60,871 nucleotides of DNA from Bacteroidia bacterium (GCA_040880525.1 JBBDIG010000059.1:1-60871); one strand, 5' to 3'. Positions 9,399 to 18,618 are shown, numbered from the stretch's first letter. The notes: generated from the sequence alone by a model not told the origin. Translations and numbers: made by a program.

Positions 9399-9742
9399 TG
9401 AAAGAAGAAAGACTAGAGGACAAGACAGCAGCAGAGGAGGTTTCTGTACGGGACCAGGTGATGGATGTGCTGAGAACCTGCTACGATCCTGAAATTCCGG
9501 TAGACGTTTACGAACTTGGGTTGATCTACGATATCCAGGTGAAGGAGAATAATCATGTACATGTACTGATGACGGTGACGGCTCCCAACTGCCCGGCCAT
9601 TGAAACGCTCCCTGCGGAAATCAAAGACAAAATTGAGCGCATCCATGATGTAAGCGAGTGCGATATTGAAATCACTTTTGATCCTCCCTGGGACAAAGAC
9701 ATGATGAGCGATGTAGCAAGGCTTCAGCTCGGTTTCATGTAA
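9395..9742 (+). CDS. sufT: MIP18/DUF59-family Fe-S assembly protein (SufT-like)
   Basis: This 115-residue DUF59 (MIP18) domain protein contains VMDVLRTCYDPEIPVDVYELGLIYDI, split by a conserved cysteine and the DPEIPV motif, and VTAPNCPAIETLP. It ends with the ITFDPPWDKDMMSD signature usual for the family. Such proteins help mature Fe-S clusters and often follow suf genes, as here. It overlaps sufE by 4 nt, supporting one transcript. The symbol is by family and context; the exact target proteins cannot be told from sequence. Confidence 0.9.
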   Translation: MMKEERLEDKTAAEEVSVRDQVMDVLRTCYDPEIPVDVYELGLIYDIQVKENNHVHVLMTVTAPNCPAIETLPAEIKDKIERIHDVSECDIEITFDPPWDKDMMSDVARLQLGFM

Positions 9743-9802
9743 TTTTTTTAAGAATTGAGTTCTTGTTTAATTTAAACTTCAAATTTTAAAATTGTAGAAA
9801 AT

Positions 9803-10219
9803 ATGTATCCTGCAGAATTAGTTGAACCGATGAAATTGGACCTGACTTCTTCAGGTTTTGAGGACCTTACCTCAGCAGAAGAAGTGGATAATGTGCTTGA
9901 AGAACAAGAGGGAACCGTGTTGCTGGTGGTAAATTCAGTGTGCGGCTGTGCTGCCGGAAATGCACGTCCCGGTGTTAAAATGTCTCTGTCTCAGAGCGAT
10001 AAAAAGCCTGAGCGGCTCGTTACCGTTTTTGCGGGAGTGGATACTGAGGCCACCCAGAAGGCGCGCGAATTTCTTTTGCCTTACCCGCCATCCAGTCCCA
10101 GCATTGCGCTTTTCAGAAATGGTAAGTTGGTACACATGCTGGAACGCCACCAGATAGAAGGCCGTCCTGCTGCGCTTATCGCACAAAACCTTGCGCATGC
10201 CTACGAATCCTATTGCTGA
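9803..10219 (+). CDS. Bacilliredoxin (BrxA/BrxB, YphP/YqiW family)
   Basis: The 138-residue thioredoxin-like protein contains the Cys47-Gly48-Cys49 motif in VNSVCGCAAGNARPGV, the hallmark of the BrxA/BrxB family. Members reduce protein mixed disulfides with bacillithiol or act as low-potential disulfide isomerases. Other recognisable parts are TVFAGVDTEATQKAR and PSSPSIALFRNGKLVHMLERHQIEGR. It lies 60 nt after sufT and is closed by a terminator, so it may be cotranscribed with the suf genes. This suggests that cluster assembly and thiol redox repair are linked in this organism. Whether bacillithiol is made cannot be seen here. Confidence 0.92.
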   Translation: MYPAELVEPMKLDLTSSGFEDLTSAEEVDNVLEEQEGTVLLVVNSVCGCAAGNARPGVKMSLSQSDKKPERLVTVFAGVDTEATQKAREFLLPYPPSSPSIALFRNGKLVHMLERHQIEGRPAALIAQNLAHAYESYC

Positions 10220-10242
10220 CGTGCATTTGCATTAATTTAAAG

Positions 10243-10275
10243 AGCCGGCTCCGATCCTTCGCTGCCGGCTTTTTT
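10243..10275 (+). terminator. Rho-independent-type terminator after the suf/bacilliredoxin genes
   Basis: A 7-bp GC-rich stem (AGCCGGC at 10243-10249 with 10264-10270) and 14-nt loop are followed directly by a T run (10270-10275). Confidence 0.75.
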
Positions 10276-10427
10276 GTGCGGTAATTTTCCGCACAGAAGA
10301 TGATTTGGCCATTGATGTCTTTTTCTCAGTAACCTTTTTAGCCTAAATGTCGTCTGCTAAGGAATCAGGTCGTTCAACCTCAAATGTTAAATACAGGTAC
10401 AGAACGCCAATTATGAAAGGTAAAAGA

Positions 10428-10435
10428 TAAATTTG
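10428..10435 (+). promoter_or_regulatory. Candidate -7 promoter box (TAAATTTG)
   Basis: TAAATTTG fits TAnnTTTG and lies 23 nt before the ATG of the following gene, downstream of a terminator. Confidence 0.4.
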
Positions 10436-10458
10436 ACCTACGATAAAATCAGACAGCC

Positions 10459-10995
10459 ATGAACAATTTTGCAAATTCAGGGAAAAGAACCGGTGCGAAC
10501 CTGGATTCTTCCGGGACAAACGAAAAGTCAGCTTGCTACAATTCCGAAGGCAATGTTAGGCAAAGCCAGATGCGCATGGTGGCGGTATTCCTACTGGGGG
10601 TGGTTGCTGCCACATTCTTCCTATCCGGGACATGGGAGGATGAGAAGCGCAAAGGCATTGTCGCGGCTGTTGCTCAAAGCGATCTCAGACCGGAAACTTC
10701 GGCTGACTATCATATTTACAGGATGAGCTATATTGCGAATAACGCTGGTGATCAGCAATATGCATGGGATCAGCATCCTGAATCGAAGGAGTATAAGAAT
10801 CATTATAAGCGCGTTGACTCATTATATAAAGATCTGATGGCAGAGATAACTGCGAATGGTGCAGACGAGCAGATTATTGACGAGTTAATTTTAAATTACA
10901 AGATAAAAATTAAGATTCTGGAAGCTCTGAAGAAACAGCTTGAAATACAGGGGGGGTCGCAGGAGCAAAAGCCTGAAGCTTCCAAAGGAGTTTGA
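10459..10995 (+). CDS. Single-pass membrane protein of unknown function
   Basis: I do not recognise this 178-residue protein with certainty. It has a polar N-terminal segment of about 37 residues, one transmembrane helix (about 40-58, MVAVFLLGVVAATFFLSG), and a charged soluble C-terminal part. That part contains YKNHYKRVDSLYKDLMAEI, then IIDELILNYKIKIKILEALKKQL, a likely coiled helix. By eye the tail resembles the helical ends of some Bacteroidota anti-sigma-like membrane proteins, but no sigma factor lies beside it. The gene has its own promoter-like box and lies after a terminator. The following 265 nt (10996-11260) hold no gene I can support. Confidence 0.6.
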   Translation: MNNFANSGKRTGANLDSSGTNEKSACYNSEGNVRQSQMRMVAVFLLGVVAATFFLSGTWEDEKRKGIVAAVAQSDLRPETSADYHIYRMSYIANNAGDQQYAWDQHPESKEYKNHYKRVDSLYKDLMAEITANGADEQIIDELILNYKIKIKILEALKKQLEIQGGSQEQKPEASKGV

Positions 10996-11260
10996 ATCTA
11001 AAGTCAAAAGTTGATCACTGCATTACATAATTTTATATTTAAAGCTTAGAAATTGATACGTGGAAATCGGTAGCAGATGAGAAGAAACGAGCTGCCTTGA
11101 AGATTATTCGATCACATCATATTAAGTTTTTATACAGGCGCGACAGGTTCAGGCATCAACCTGAATAGAAAGTTGTGAACAAGAGGCAGATTTTTTATCG
11201 GATAGCCGTTATTAAAATAGAATTTTGCAAAGAATTATTTGTCTGTTTTAATTGCATCGA

Positions 11261-12133
11261 ATGAGAACCTGCCTGATCTTACTGTTCAACCTGACCGTTT
11301 TTTTAAATGTACATAGCTCACCTCCGGATTCGTTGGGCCTGAAGGTGGTCAATGGCAAAGAGTATATTATACATGAGGTGCAGGCTGCGGAGGGTTATTT
11401 TGCCATAAGCAGAATCTATAATGTGCCTGTTGCTGCTATTCGCGATGCGAATCCTGATCTGGGTGAAGTCATTCCTTTGGGCGCAATAGTTTTTGTGCCG
11501 GTTATGAAGAATCAGGAAAAAAGCGAAGCGAAAGAATTGCTGCCAATAGGCGCGATAGAGCATGTCGTTGCAGAAGAGGAAACGCTGTACAGCATTTCCC
11601 GTAATTATAAGGTAGCAGTGGAGCAACTGAAAAGCTGGAATGCACTTTCTTCAGATACGATTCACCTTGGCCAGCGCCTGTACCTCTTTCCTGAAGAAGG
11701 ACGAATTTTGGTACCAATAGCAATGGATTCAGCCGATACAGCTATACCTTCCATTCCCAGAGCACCTCTGATAGTGAAAGGAGATAATGATTACGAAGAG
11801 GTTCACGGTGCTATTCAATCGGCTGCTAGAGAAGAGAAGGAATTTCAGGGTCATTATTGGACCCGTGTGGAGGAAAATGCAATAGCCGGATGGATAGATG
11901 ATGGCAGCCTGATCAGCAATAAATTCCTTGCACTGCATGCCTCAGCTCCGGCAGGTACGGTACTGCAGGTTACGAATCTCATGAATGGCCGTTCTGCGTT
12001 TGTGAAGGTAGTTGGCGGCTTGCCCAATTCGGAAGTAAATACCCGCGTAAAGCTCACTAAGTCCCTTATAAAAAAGCTTGGAGTTATTGATGAATATTTC
12101 CGCGTGGAAATAGAATATGGAATTGAAAAATAG
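11261..12133 (+). CDS. Exported protein with two LysM domains and an RlpA-like barrel
   Basis: The 290-residue product starts with a signal peptide (MRTCLILLFNLTVFLNVHS). I chose ATG 11261 over the in-frame TTG at 11252 because the signal peptide then begins cleanly. LysM domain 1 covers about residues 30-80 (HEVQAAEGYFAISRIYNVP) and LysM domain 2 about 95-145 (EHVVAEEETLYSISRNYKV, ending LGQRLYLFP). The C-terminal 90 residues resemble a double-psi beta-barrel of the RlpA type (LALHASAPAGTVLQVTNLMNG, FVKVVGGLPN). LysM binds peptidoglycan, so a cell-wall role in the periplasm is likely. Whether the barrel cuts glycan strands is not known. Confidence 0.82.
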   Translation: MRTCLILLFNLTVFLNVHSSPPDSLGLKVVNGKEYIIHEVQAAEGYFAISRIYNVPVAAIRDANPDLGEVIPLGAIVFVPVMKNQEKSEAKELLPIGAIEHVVAEEETLYSISRNYKVAVEQLKSWNALSSDTIHLGQRLYLFPEEGRILVPIAMDSADTAIPSIPRAPLIVKGDNDYEEVHGAIQSAAREEKEFQGHYWTRVEENAIAGWIDDGSLISNKFLALHASAPAGTVLQVTNLMNGRSAFVKVVGGLPNSEVNTRVKLTKSLIKKLGVIDEYFRVEIEYGIEK

Positions 12134-12186
12134 AAATTTAGAGTTTAATGGATGATGCCCAGATGATCATGCAACCATAGCTATAG

Positions 12187-12906
12187 ATGTTGGACTCACA
12201 ACTATTCATCTTTTTAAATTCAATCAGACAGATTGGTGAAGCCACAGTAAGAAATGCTTCACAACCACTTGATGGTCTTTTGTTTCTGTTATTTTTGGTA
12301 TTGGCAGCACTTTTCGCAATTGTCCGGGTCACAAGCCCCGACCTCATTTCGGGACTGCTGCGCGGAGTAAGCAGCGCACGACATTCGATGATGCTGCTTA
12401 ATGATGGACGGCTGGGTTTGAGGTTCAGCACCGTTGCGCTGGATATTATTTACGTATCCTGCGTAGCGCTCCTGCTTTTCCGGTTGGTAGGTAACCAGTC
12501 TTTTGAAAGGTTGATCTGGCTTTTTCTCCTGGTGGTGGTATTCTACCTGTCAAGGATTATCCTGATTATATTTTTCCGGATTATATTTTTTCCCTCTGAA
12601 ACCACGAACATTCATCTTCATGAAATTTTGTTGTTTAACAAGAGCCTTGGTTTGGCTTTGCTGCCGTTGTTGGCCGCTTCATATTTTACCCTTTTCGGGG
12701 AGGCGGAACTACTGGCTATTGCCTCAGTTCTTGTTGTAATTGTATTCATTTACAGGTTGATAAGGATTTTCTCCCTGATGCGGACACACTATACTTATGG
12801 GAACTTGTACTTCTTTTTCTATCTTTGCACCGTAGAAATCACCCCGTATTTAGTTGTATTTAAAGGATTTCTGCAACCTAACTTGATAAGTGCTGAAATT
12901 ATATGA
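12187..12906 (+). CDS. DUF4271 family integral membrane protein
   Basis: This very hydrophobic 239-residue protein has about six or seven predicted transmembrane segments, the first around LLFLLFLVLAALFAIV. It fits the Bacteroidota family DUF4271, of unknown function, both by composition and by its conserved position directly before uroporphyrinogen-III synthase. Its stop overlaps the hemD start in ATGA. A TATCTTTG box at 12820-12827 inside the gene could provide an internal promoter for the next gene, but this may be chance. Confidence 0.75.
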   Translation: MLDSQLFIFLNSIRQIGEATVRNASQPLDGLLFLLFLVLAALFAIVRVTSPDLISGLLRGVSSARHSMMLLNDGRLGLRFSTVALDIIYVSCVALLLFRLVGNQSFERLIWLFLLVVVFYLSRIILIIFFRIIFFPSETTNIHLHEILLFNKSLGLALLPLLAASYFTLFGEAELLAIASVLVVIVFIYRLIRIFSLMRTHYTYGNLYFFFYLCTVEITPYLVVFKGFLQPNLISAEII

Positions 12907-13646
12907 GGGTAAAGAGCATTTTAATTTCTCAACCTGAACCAAACGGTTCTCAATCACCATATTTCGATCTCGCAGACAAGTACAAAGTGAAAATCGATTT
13001 TCGACCATTCATCTATGTAGAGTCAGTACCTGCCAGAGAGTTCAGAAAGGAGAAAGTGTCCGTTGTAGGCCATACCGGGGTTGTTATGACCAGTAAAACT
13101 GCGATCGAAAATTTTTTCAGGATCTGCGAAGAAACCAGGCATGAAGTATCTGCGGATCTAAAATATTTTTGCATATCAGAGGCGATTGCCCTTTACCTTC
13201 AGAAGTTTATTACGTACCGCAAGAGAAAGGTTTTCTTTCCAAAATCCAAGGATAAAGATCTTCTGGATATTTTGTTGAAACACAAAGCAGAAAGATTTCT
13301 TTTTCCCCGGTCAAATATCTGTTCCAATGAGATTCCCGAATTTCTGAGAAAAAACAAGTTCAAATTCTCGGAAGCGGTGCTCTATAAAACCATATCAAGC
13401 GATCTTTCTGATTTAACCGATGTGAATTATGATGTGATCGCTTTTTTCAGTCCCTCAGGAATCAAGTCGTTGTTTGAAAATTTTCCTGATTTTAAACAGA
13501 ACTCTACCCGCATAGCGGCATTTGGACCCTCAACTTGTCAAGCAGTGAAGAATGCAGGGCTCAGTCTCAACATAGAAGCACCCACGCTTGAAGCACCCTC
13601 GATGAAAATGGCGCTGGAGCAGTACATACGAAATGTTAATAAGTAG
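12903..13646 (+). CDS. hemD: Uroporphyrinogen-III synthase
   Basis: The 247-residue protein has the two-lobed HemD layout. It starts with SILISQPEPNGSQSPYFDLADKY, has VVMTSKTAIENFF near residue 60, RFLFPRSNICSNEIPEFL in the linker between lobes, VIAFFSPSGIKSLFENF, and RIAAFGPSTCQAVKNAGL near the end. The enzyme closes hydroxymethylbilane to uroporphyrinogen III in haem synthesis. HemD sequences are poorly conserved, so the call rests on this motif order and on the DUF4271 neighbour. The start overlaps the upstream stop by 4 nt, and a terminator follows. Confidence 0.88.
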   Translation: MRVKSILISQPEPNGSQSPYFDLADKYKVKIDFRPFIYVESVPAREFRKEKVSVVGHTGVVMTSKTAIENFFRICEETRHEVSADLKYFCISEAIALYLQKFITYRKRKVFFPKSKDKDLLDILLKHKAERFLFPRSNICSNEIPEFLRKNKFKFSEAVLYKTISSDLSDLTDVNYDVIAFFSPSGIKSLFENFPDFKQNSTRIAAFGPSTCQAVKNAGLSLNIEAPTLEAPSMKMALEQYIRNVNK

Positions 13647-13674
13647 CGTTTCTGATCTTAAAGAGACACCTGAT

Positions 13675-13695
13675 GTATGAGAAATCATACTTTTT
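13675..13695 (+). terminator. Short GAAA-tetraloop terminator after hemD
   Basis: A 6-bp stem GTATGA/TCATAC (13675-13680 and 13685-13690) closed by a GAAA loop is followed by TTTTT. It lies 28 nt after the hemD stop. Confidence 0.6.
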
Positions 13696-13767
13696 AATTG
13701 GCATCTCTTGTTTTATTAGTGGGTTTTTCATTTATTTGACCCTTCCAAAACTCAAGCACAACATAGA

Positions 13768-14709
13768 ATGAAGAAGACCTACCCCTTTCTTCTGATCTTG
13801 CTTTTCTTTAGTATTGAAACCGCAGCTCAGCAAGATCCATATTTTACTCACTACATGTTCAACAAGCTCGTCTATAACCCTGCGTATGCCGGGGCAAAAG
13901 ACGCAATATGTGCCAATCTGGTCTATCACAACCAATGGACGTCTTTGACAGGGCCGGATGATGAAACTGCCCCCGTTACGCAATCCTTTAATATTCACAG
14001 TCCCCTAACTATTCTTAAAGATCACAAGATCGGATTAGGCCTTGATATTTATAATGATGGTCATGTTTTTGAGCGATCATTGAGCCTGATGTTCGCAGCT
14101 AATTATCAATATGATTTGGATATCGGAACCATAAGTGGAGGATTCAATGCAGGACTTTTCCAGAAATCCCTGGATGGTGAGTTCAGACCAATTACAGCTA
14201 ATGATCCTCTAGTTCCGGCATCAGGAATAAGTGATCTTGTACCGGATGTGGGACTGGGCGTTTATTTGCGGAATGAGGATTATTATGTAGGCTTATCGGC
14301 ACTACATTTGTTGCAAAGCAAATTTCAATGGACAACCATTGCAGGTGCGGATTACAGATTAATCAGGAGTTTTTATCTTTCCGGAGGTTATAATTTTCGC
14401 ACCGGAGGACGTTTGGATATTCAGCCAAATATCTTGTTAAAACGTCAGGGTAGTTTACAGGCTGATATTAATGTCAACCTTCTTTTGGATCAGAGGTACT
14501 GGGGCGGATTAAACTACAGGTCTTCTGATGCAATTTCATTGCTATTAGGAATGTACATTAATGATAATTTACGGGCAGGATATTCTTACGACATCACAAC
14601 ATCTGAACTTATTCAGTTTGCCGGGACCCATGAAATATTCGTCAATTATTGCTTCAAGCTCAAGTTTGTTGAGGTTACTGAAAAGCGGTTTGACTCCCGA
14701 CATTTGTAA
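13768..14709 (+). CDS. PorP/SprF family T9SS outer-membrane protein
   Basis: The 313-residue protein begins with a signal peptide (about residues 1-20, ending TAAQ). The family hallmark follows directly: QDPYFTHYMFNKLVYNPAYAG. The rest is a series of alternating amphipathic strands (LSLMFAANYQYDLDIG, YYVGLSALHL, FYLSGGYNFRTGG) ending in an aromatic-rich strand, as expected for a beta-barrel. PorP/SprF proteins sit in the outer membrane and serve the T9SS, some as anchors for type B cargo or attachment complexes. It lies just before gldK on the same strand, the usual arrangement. Confidence 0.93.
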   Translation: MKKTYPFLLILLFFSIETAAQQDPYFTHYMFNKLVYNPAYAGAKDAICANLVYHNQWTSLTGPDDETAPVTQSFNIHSPLTILKDHKIGLGLDIYNDGHVFERSLSLMFAANYQYDLDIGTISGGFNAGLFQKSLDGEFRPITANDPLVPASGISDLVPDVGLGVYLRNEDYYVGLSALHLLQSKFQWTTIAGADYRLIRSFYLSGGYNFRTGGRLDIQPNILLKRQGSLQADINVNLLLDQRYWGGLNYRSSDAISLLLGMYINDNLRAGYSYDITTSELIQFAGTHEIFVNYCFKLKFVEVTEKRFDSRHL

Positions 14710-14834
14710 GAAAGTATAGATATTGGCAATAATGACATTTGGTAAAGCGTTTCCTTTGCTATGTCAAAACTACTCAGGGTAAAACTTAAGATTGATATTA
14801 TTTTTACGTGAAGAAGGAAGAAAATTTGGAGCTT

Positions 14835-16115
14835 ATGATGAATAGGTGGATCACAACTTTATTACTTGGAATCGGTGTGGCATTCTTTACAGGATGCGGA
14901 CTGAATGGCGGAAGTGGAGATTTAACAGGTGTTCAGGGCAGAAGTCCCTGGTTCCATCCACAACCTTATGGTACCGTCTATATTCCTACCGGATCTTTTC
15001 ATATGGGGCTGAGCGATCAGGACATCATGTCAACGATCACTGCACGTCAAAAGCAGGTTACGGTTCAGGCCTTTTATATGGACGATACCGAAATCAGCAA
15101 TAATGAATACCGTCAATTTGTGTATTATGTACGGGATTCAATCGCAGCTAAAACGATGGGTGGCGAATACCTTATCAATGAAGGCGAGGAAAATGAAAGG
15201 ATTGACTGGAGAGAAACCAATAGAATTGATTATTCCGATCCTGACATTGCCGATATGTTGTATGACATGTTTTATCAGGGAAATGACCGTGTTATCAAAA
15301 CGAATCTTTTTGATACCAGAAAACTCATTTTCTCATGGACCTGGTTTGATATTCAGGAGGCGGCAAAAAGGAAGTATTTGGAAAACCCAAGACCGCGTAA
15401 TGAATTTCAGATCGAGGAAGAAATTCCAGTCTATCCTGATACTTTAGCATTCGTAAGGGATTTTACTTATTCTTTTAATGAACCAATGGCGCAGGCGTAT
15501 TTTTGGCATCCTGCCTATGACAATTATCCTGTTGTCGGGGTTTCCTGGAAACAAGCCAATGCATTCAATGCCTGGCGGACCGCATATCTTAACTCCTACT
15601 ATGAAGGCGGTGGTGAACCGATTGTAAACCCTTTCCGTCTTCCCACAGAAGCCGAATGGGAATATGCTGCAAGAGGCAATCGCGAACTGAGCCAGTATCC
15701 ATGGGGTGGGCCGTATGTAAGAAATAGTAAAGGATGTTTCCTTGCGAACTTCAAACCCTTGAGGGGCAATTATATTGAGGATGGAGGGCTTTATCCGGTC
15801 AAGGTGCTGTCCTATTTTCCGAATGACTATGGCCTTTACTGCATGGCAGGAAATGTATCAGAATGGACATCAAGTGCATACGATGAATCCATCTATTCTA
15901 CAATAGACGATTTGAATCCTGATTTTCGCTATGATGCTGAAGATACTGATCCTGATGCATTGAAACGCAAGGTGATTCGTGGCGGTTCATGGAAAGATAT
16001 AGCATTTTATATTCAGGTAGGATCGCGTTCCCACGAATTTCAGGATACTGCGAAGTCCTACGTAGGCTTTAGAAGCGTAATGACCTATATGGGGCGCTCT
16101 AATAAAGACAAATAG
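14835..16115 (+). CDS. gldK: T9SS/gliding lipoprotein GldK (FGE-sulfatase fold)
   Basis: From ATG 14835 the product is 426 residues with a lipoprotein signal MMNRWITTLLLGIGVAFFTGC, the lipobox ending at Cys21. A GTG at 14808 would add nine residues and is less likely. The rest is a SUMF1/formylglycine-generating-enzyme-like domain: YIPTGSFHMGLSDQD, DDTEISNNEYRQF, VVGVSWKQANAFNAWR, LPTEAEWEYAARGN, MAGNVSEWTSSAYDE and VIRGGSWKDIAFY. GldK forms the outer-membrane ring with GldN in the T9SS and has no sulfatase-maturing role. It starts the gldKLMN block. Confidence 0.95.
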   Translation: MMNRWITTLLLGIGVAFFTGCGLNGGSGDLTGVQGRSPWFHPQPYGTVYIPTGSFHMGLSDQDIMSTITARQKQVTVQAFYMDDTEISNNEYRQFVYYVRDSIAAKTMGGEYLINEGEENERIDWRETNRIDYSDPDIADMLYDMFYQGNDRVIKTNLFDTRKLIFSWTWFDIQEAAKRKYLENPRPRNEFQIEEEIPVYPDTLAFVRDFTYSFNEPMAQAYFWHPAYDNYPVVGVSWKQANAFNAWRTAYLNSYYEGGGEPIVNPFRLPTEAEWEYAARGNRELSQYPWGGPYVRNSKGCFLANFKPLRGNYIEDGGLYPVKVLSYFPNDYGLYCMAGNVSEWTSSAYDESIYSTIDDLNPDFRYDAEDTDPDALKRKVIRGGSWKDIAFYIQVGSRSHEFQDTAKSYVGFRSVMTYMGRSNKDK

Positions 16116-16200
16116 TTTCACCTGATTCTCCAGGGGGACAACAATTTTTTACTTTACCTAATCGTTTTCTAATTCATTAACAACTAAAACTAGCTAACAA

Positions 16201-17007
16201 ATGGCAAAAGCAGGTAATTTTTTTAACAGTAAGGCCTTCAAAATTGCAATGGCCCGAATTTATGGTATTGGTGCAGGTGTGGTAATCCTTGGCGCGATGT
16301 TCAAGATTCTTCACCTTCCATTTGCCGGTTTGATGTTGGGAGTTGGTCTTACTACCGAAGCCCTTATATTTTTCATTTCTGCGTTTGAACCCGTTCGTGA
16401 AGATCCGGACTGGACTTTGGTTTACCCGGAACTTGCTGGAATGGACGCGAGAAAAGAAGCTAAGGACGCCAAAGGAAAGTCACTCACTTCTGAACTGGAT
16501 AAAATGCTTGATGAAGCGAGAATTGAGCAGGATACAATTAACAAGTTGGGAGATGGGCTAAAATCACTCTCGGAAAATGTATCCAGGATGTCTAATGTGA
16601 GTGATGCGGCATTAGCAACAGATACGTATACTCAGCGAGTAAATGAAGCTGCGGATAGTATCCAGAAAGTAAATTCATCTTATAGTCGTGCGATTGAGGC
16701 GATTAATAGTTTAGGTGATACAGGTGATGCCTCTAAAGAGTACAACAGTCAGGTTACTGCAGTAACTCAAAAGCTAGCACAACTGAATCAAGTGTATGAA
16801 ATGGAGCTTCAGGAGTCAAATAAACATATCCAGGCAATGGGTAATTTCTATGGCAGCCTTGGTAAAACAATTGAAAATCTTTCTGATTCAGAAGATACTG
16901 CATCACACCTGAAGACGGAGATCCATAAGTTGAATAAGAATCTTTCGAGCCTGAATGCGGTATATGGCAATATGTTATCAGCCATGGCGCCTCCCAGGTC
17001 GGAATAA
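16201..17007 (+). CDS. gldL: T9SS/gliding motor protein GldL
   Basis: The 268-residue protein has two N-terminal transmembrane helices (about residues 18-36 and 40-61) and a long cytoplasmic coiled-coil tail (about 90-265). The segment MFKILHLPFAG between the helices and Glu53 in TTEALIFFISAFEP are typical of GldL. A membrane-embedded glutamate at this place is reported to be essential for proton-driven motor function. GldL forms a pentamer around two GldM helices in the inner membrane and powers secretion and gliding. It lies 85 nt after gldK and 57 nt before gldM. Confidence 0.95.
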   Translation: MAKAGNFFNSKAFKIAMARIYGIGAGVVILGAMFKILHLPFAGLMLGVGLTTEALIFFISAFEPVREDPDWTLVYPELAGMDARKEAKDAKGKSLTSELDKMLDEARIEQDTINKLGDGLKSLSENVSRMSNVSDAALATDTYTQRVNEAADSIQKVNSSYSRAIEAINSLGDTGDASKEYNSQVTAVTQKLAQLNQVYEMELQESNKHIQAMGNFYGSLGKTIENLSDSEDTASHLKTEIHKLNKNLSSLNAVYGNMLSAMAPPRSE

Positions 17008-17064
17008 TCTTTTCTTACCCACAATTATTCTTTAATTTTTTACAACCAATAATAGAGGAAAACT

Positions 17065-18606
17065 ATGGCAGTAGGAAAAGTGCCGCCATTACGGCAGCAA
17101 ATGATTAATATGATGTACCTTGTACTCACGGCTCTTTTGGCCATGAATGTTTCGGCCGAGGTATTAAGAGCTTTCAATCTTGTAAATAATGGTCTGGAAA
17201 GAACCACCAGCACTTATGAAAGCAAGAATGCTGATATTTATCAGGCCTTTGAGCAACAACTTAAGGATGACCCGGAAAGGGTGCAGCCTATAAAGGAAAA
17301 GGCTGAAAAGGTCAGAGAATATAGCAATGAGCTATACACATACATTGAAAAGATTAAGCAAGACATGATCAAAGAAGGTGGTGGTCGGGATCCGGAAAAT
17401 GAAAACCGGATTGAAGATGAAAAGAACCTGGATATAGCAACGCGTGAACTTGCTGAAGGATCGCTTGGAAAGGAACTGAAACAGAAGGTTCTGGAGACAC
17501 GGCAAAAATATTTTTCTGTGGTACCTCAGACGGAAGTTACCATTCCTTTGGATGCTGTAGATCCTAAGATTCCAGGAGAAAAGGAAACCTGGCAAGGTGA
17601 AATGTTTAGAGATGTTCCTCTGACTGCAGCAATCACAATGCTTGCAAAGCTTCAAAATGACGTGAGAAATGCCGAAGGAGAATTGATCAATTATTTGTTC
17701 AAAAGCATAAAAGGTGATATTATCAATTTTGATGTGGTTCAGCCTATGGTAAGAACCTCTTCAAATTTTGTAATGCTTGGTGAGGAATTTACTGCAGATA
17801 TACAAATGGGTGCGTATAGCAGTACCCAGGAATTCAAAGTCGAGGTGAATGGAGAGCCGGTAGAAGTATCAGGCGGAAGCGCTAAATATATAGCGAAGCC
17901 CAGTTCAGAGGGTATTAAGACCATCCAAGGTACGATCACTTATAAAGGAGCGAAAGGTGAGGAGAAAGTAGATACTTTTGAAACTACTATTCAGGTATTT
18001 AAAGGTAGTGCTACAATTTCAGCTGATGCCATGAATGTGCTGTATATCGGATTGGAGAACCCTATCTCTATTTCTGTTCCTGGTTTCCCCCCTGACAAGA
18101 TCAGGGCGAGTATGTCCAGAGGTACACTAAGTGGATCGAATGGTAGATACATCGCTAAGGTAACGGGCGGAAGAAGTAAGGAAGATCGGACGACAACAAT
18201 TTCTGCATCTGTTCAAACCGGGGACGGGAGGAGCATGACCATGGGTTCTGCAACATACAGAATTCGTCCGGTTCCTGCACCTACTGCATACTTTGGAAAT
18301 AAAGCCAGTGGAGCCATTACCAAAGCAGAACTTGGTGCTCAGCAAGGTATTATTTCCCATTTGGGAGAAGGCTTCGCGTTTGAAGGATTAAACTTTAGAG
18401 TTCAGCGGTTTACTTTGATTTATCAGCCGCGTAATGGAGACATGTTAATGGATAAGTCTAACGACTGGCGCATTACTTCACGCATGAAAACCTTTTTTGG
18501 ACAAGCACGGCCGGGTGATCAGATCATCGTTACAGATATCTATGCCGCAGCAGCCGGAGTTGGTGAAAAAAGGCTGGATAACGGAATCGTTTTACAGGTT
18601 AGATAA
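17065..18606 (+). CDS. gldM: T9SS/gliding motor protein GldM
   Basis: The 513-residue protein has one N-terminal transmembrane helix (MINMMYLVLTALLAMNVSAEVL, split at about residues 13-34), then a helical periplasmic region with many charged residues, then beta-rich domains to the C-terminus (VRTSSNFVMLGEEFTADI, NPISISVPGFPPDKI, NDWRITSRMKTFFGQ). This matches the four periplasmic domains of GldM, which carries motion from the GldL motor to the GldK/GldN ring. It sits between gldL (57 nt) and gldN (12 nt). Confidence 0.96.
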   Translation: MAVGKVPPLRQQMINMMYLVLTALLAMNVSAEVLRAFNLVNNGLERTTSTYESKNADIYQAFEQQLKDDPERVQPIKEKAEKVREYSNELYTYIEKIKQDMIKEGGGRDPENENRIEDEKNLDIATRELAEGSLGKELKQKVLETRQKYFSVVPQTEVTIPLDAVDPKIPGEKETWQGEMFRDVPLTAAITMLAKLQNDVRNAEGELINYLFKSIKGDIINFDVVQPMVRTSSNFVMLGEEFTADIQMGAYSSTQEFKVEVNGEPVEVSGGSAKYIAKPSSEGIKTIQGTITYKGAKGEEKVDTFETTIQVFKGSATISADAMNVLYIGLENPISISVPGFPPDKIRASMSRGTLSGSNGRYIAKVTGGRSKEDRTTTISASVQTGDGRSMTMGSATYRIRPVPAPTAYFGNKASGAITKAELGAQQGIISHLGEGFAFEGLNFRVQRFTLIYQPRNGDMLMDKSNDWRITSRMKTFFGQARPGDQIIVTDIYAAAAGVGEKRLDNGIVLQVR

Positions 18607-18618
18607 GAAGAACATATT

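Noticed and set aside
12820-12827. TATCTTTG inside the DUF4271 gene as a hemD promoter
   Set aside because: It fits the -7 consensus but lies in coding DNA, and the ATGA overlap already explains hemD expression.
14808-14834. GTG 14808 as the gldK start
   Set aside because: ATG 14835 starts a standard lipoprotein signal peptide; the extra residues are acidic and polar before the signal.
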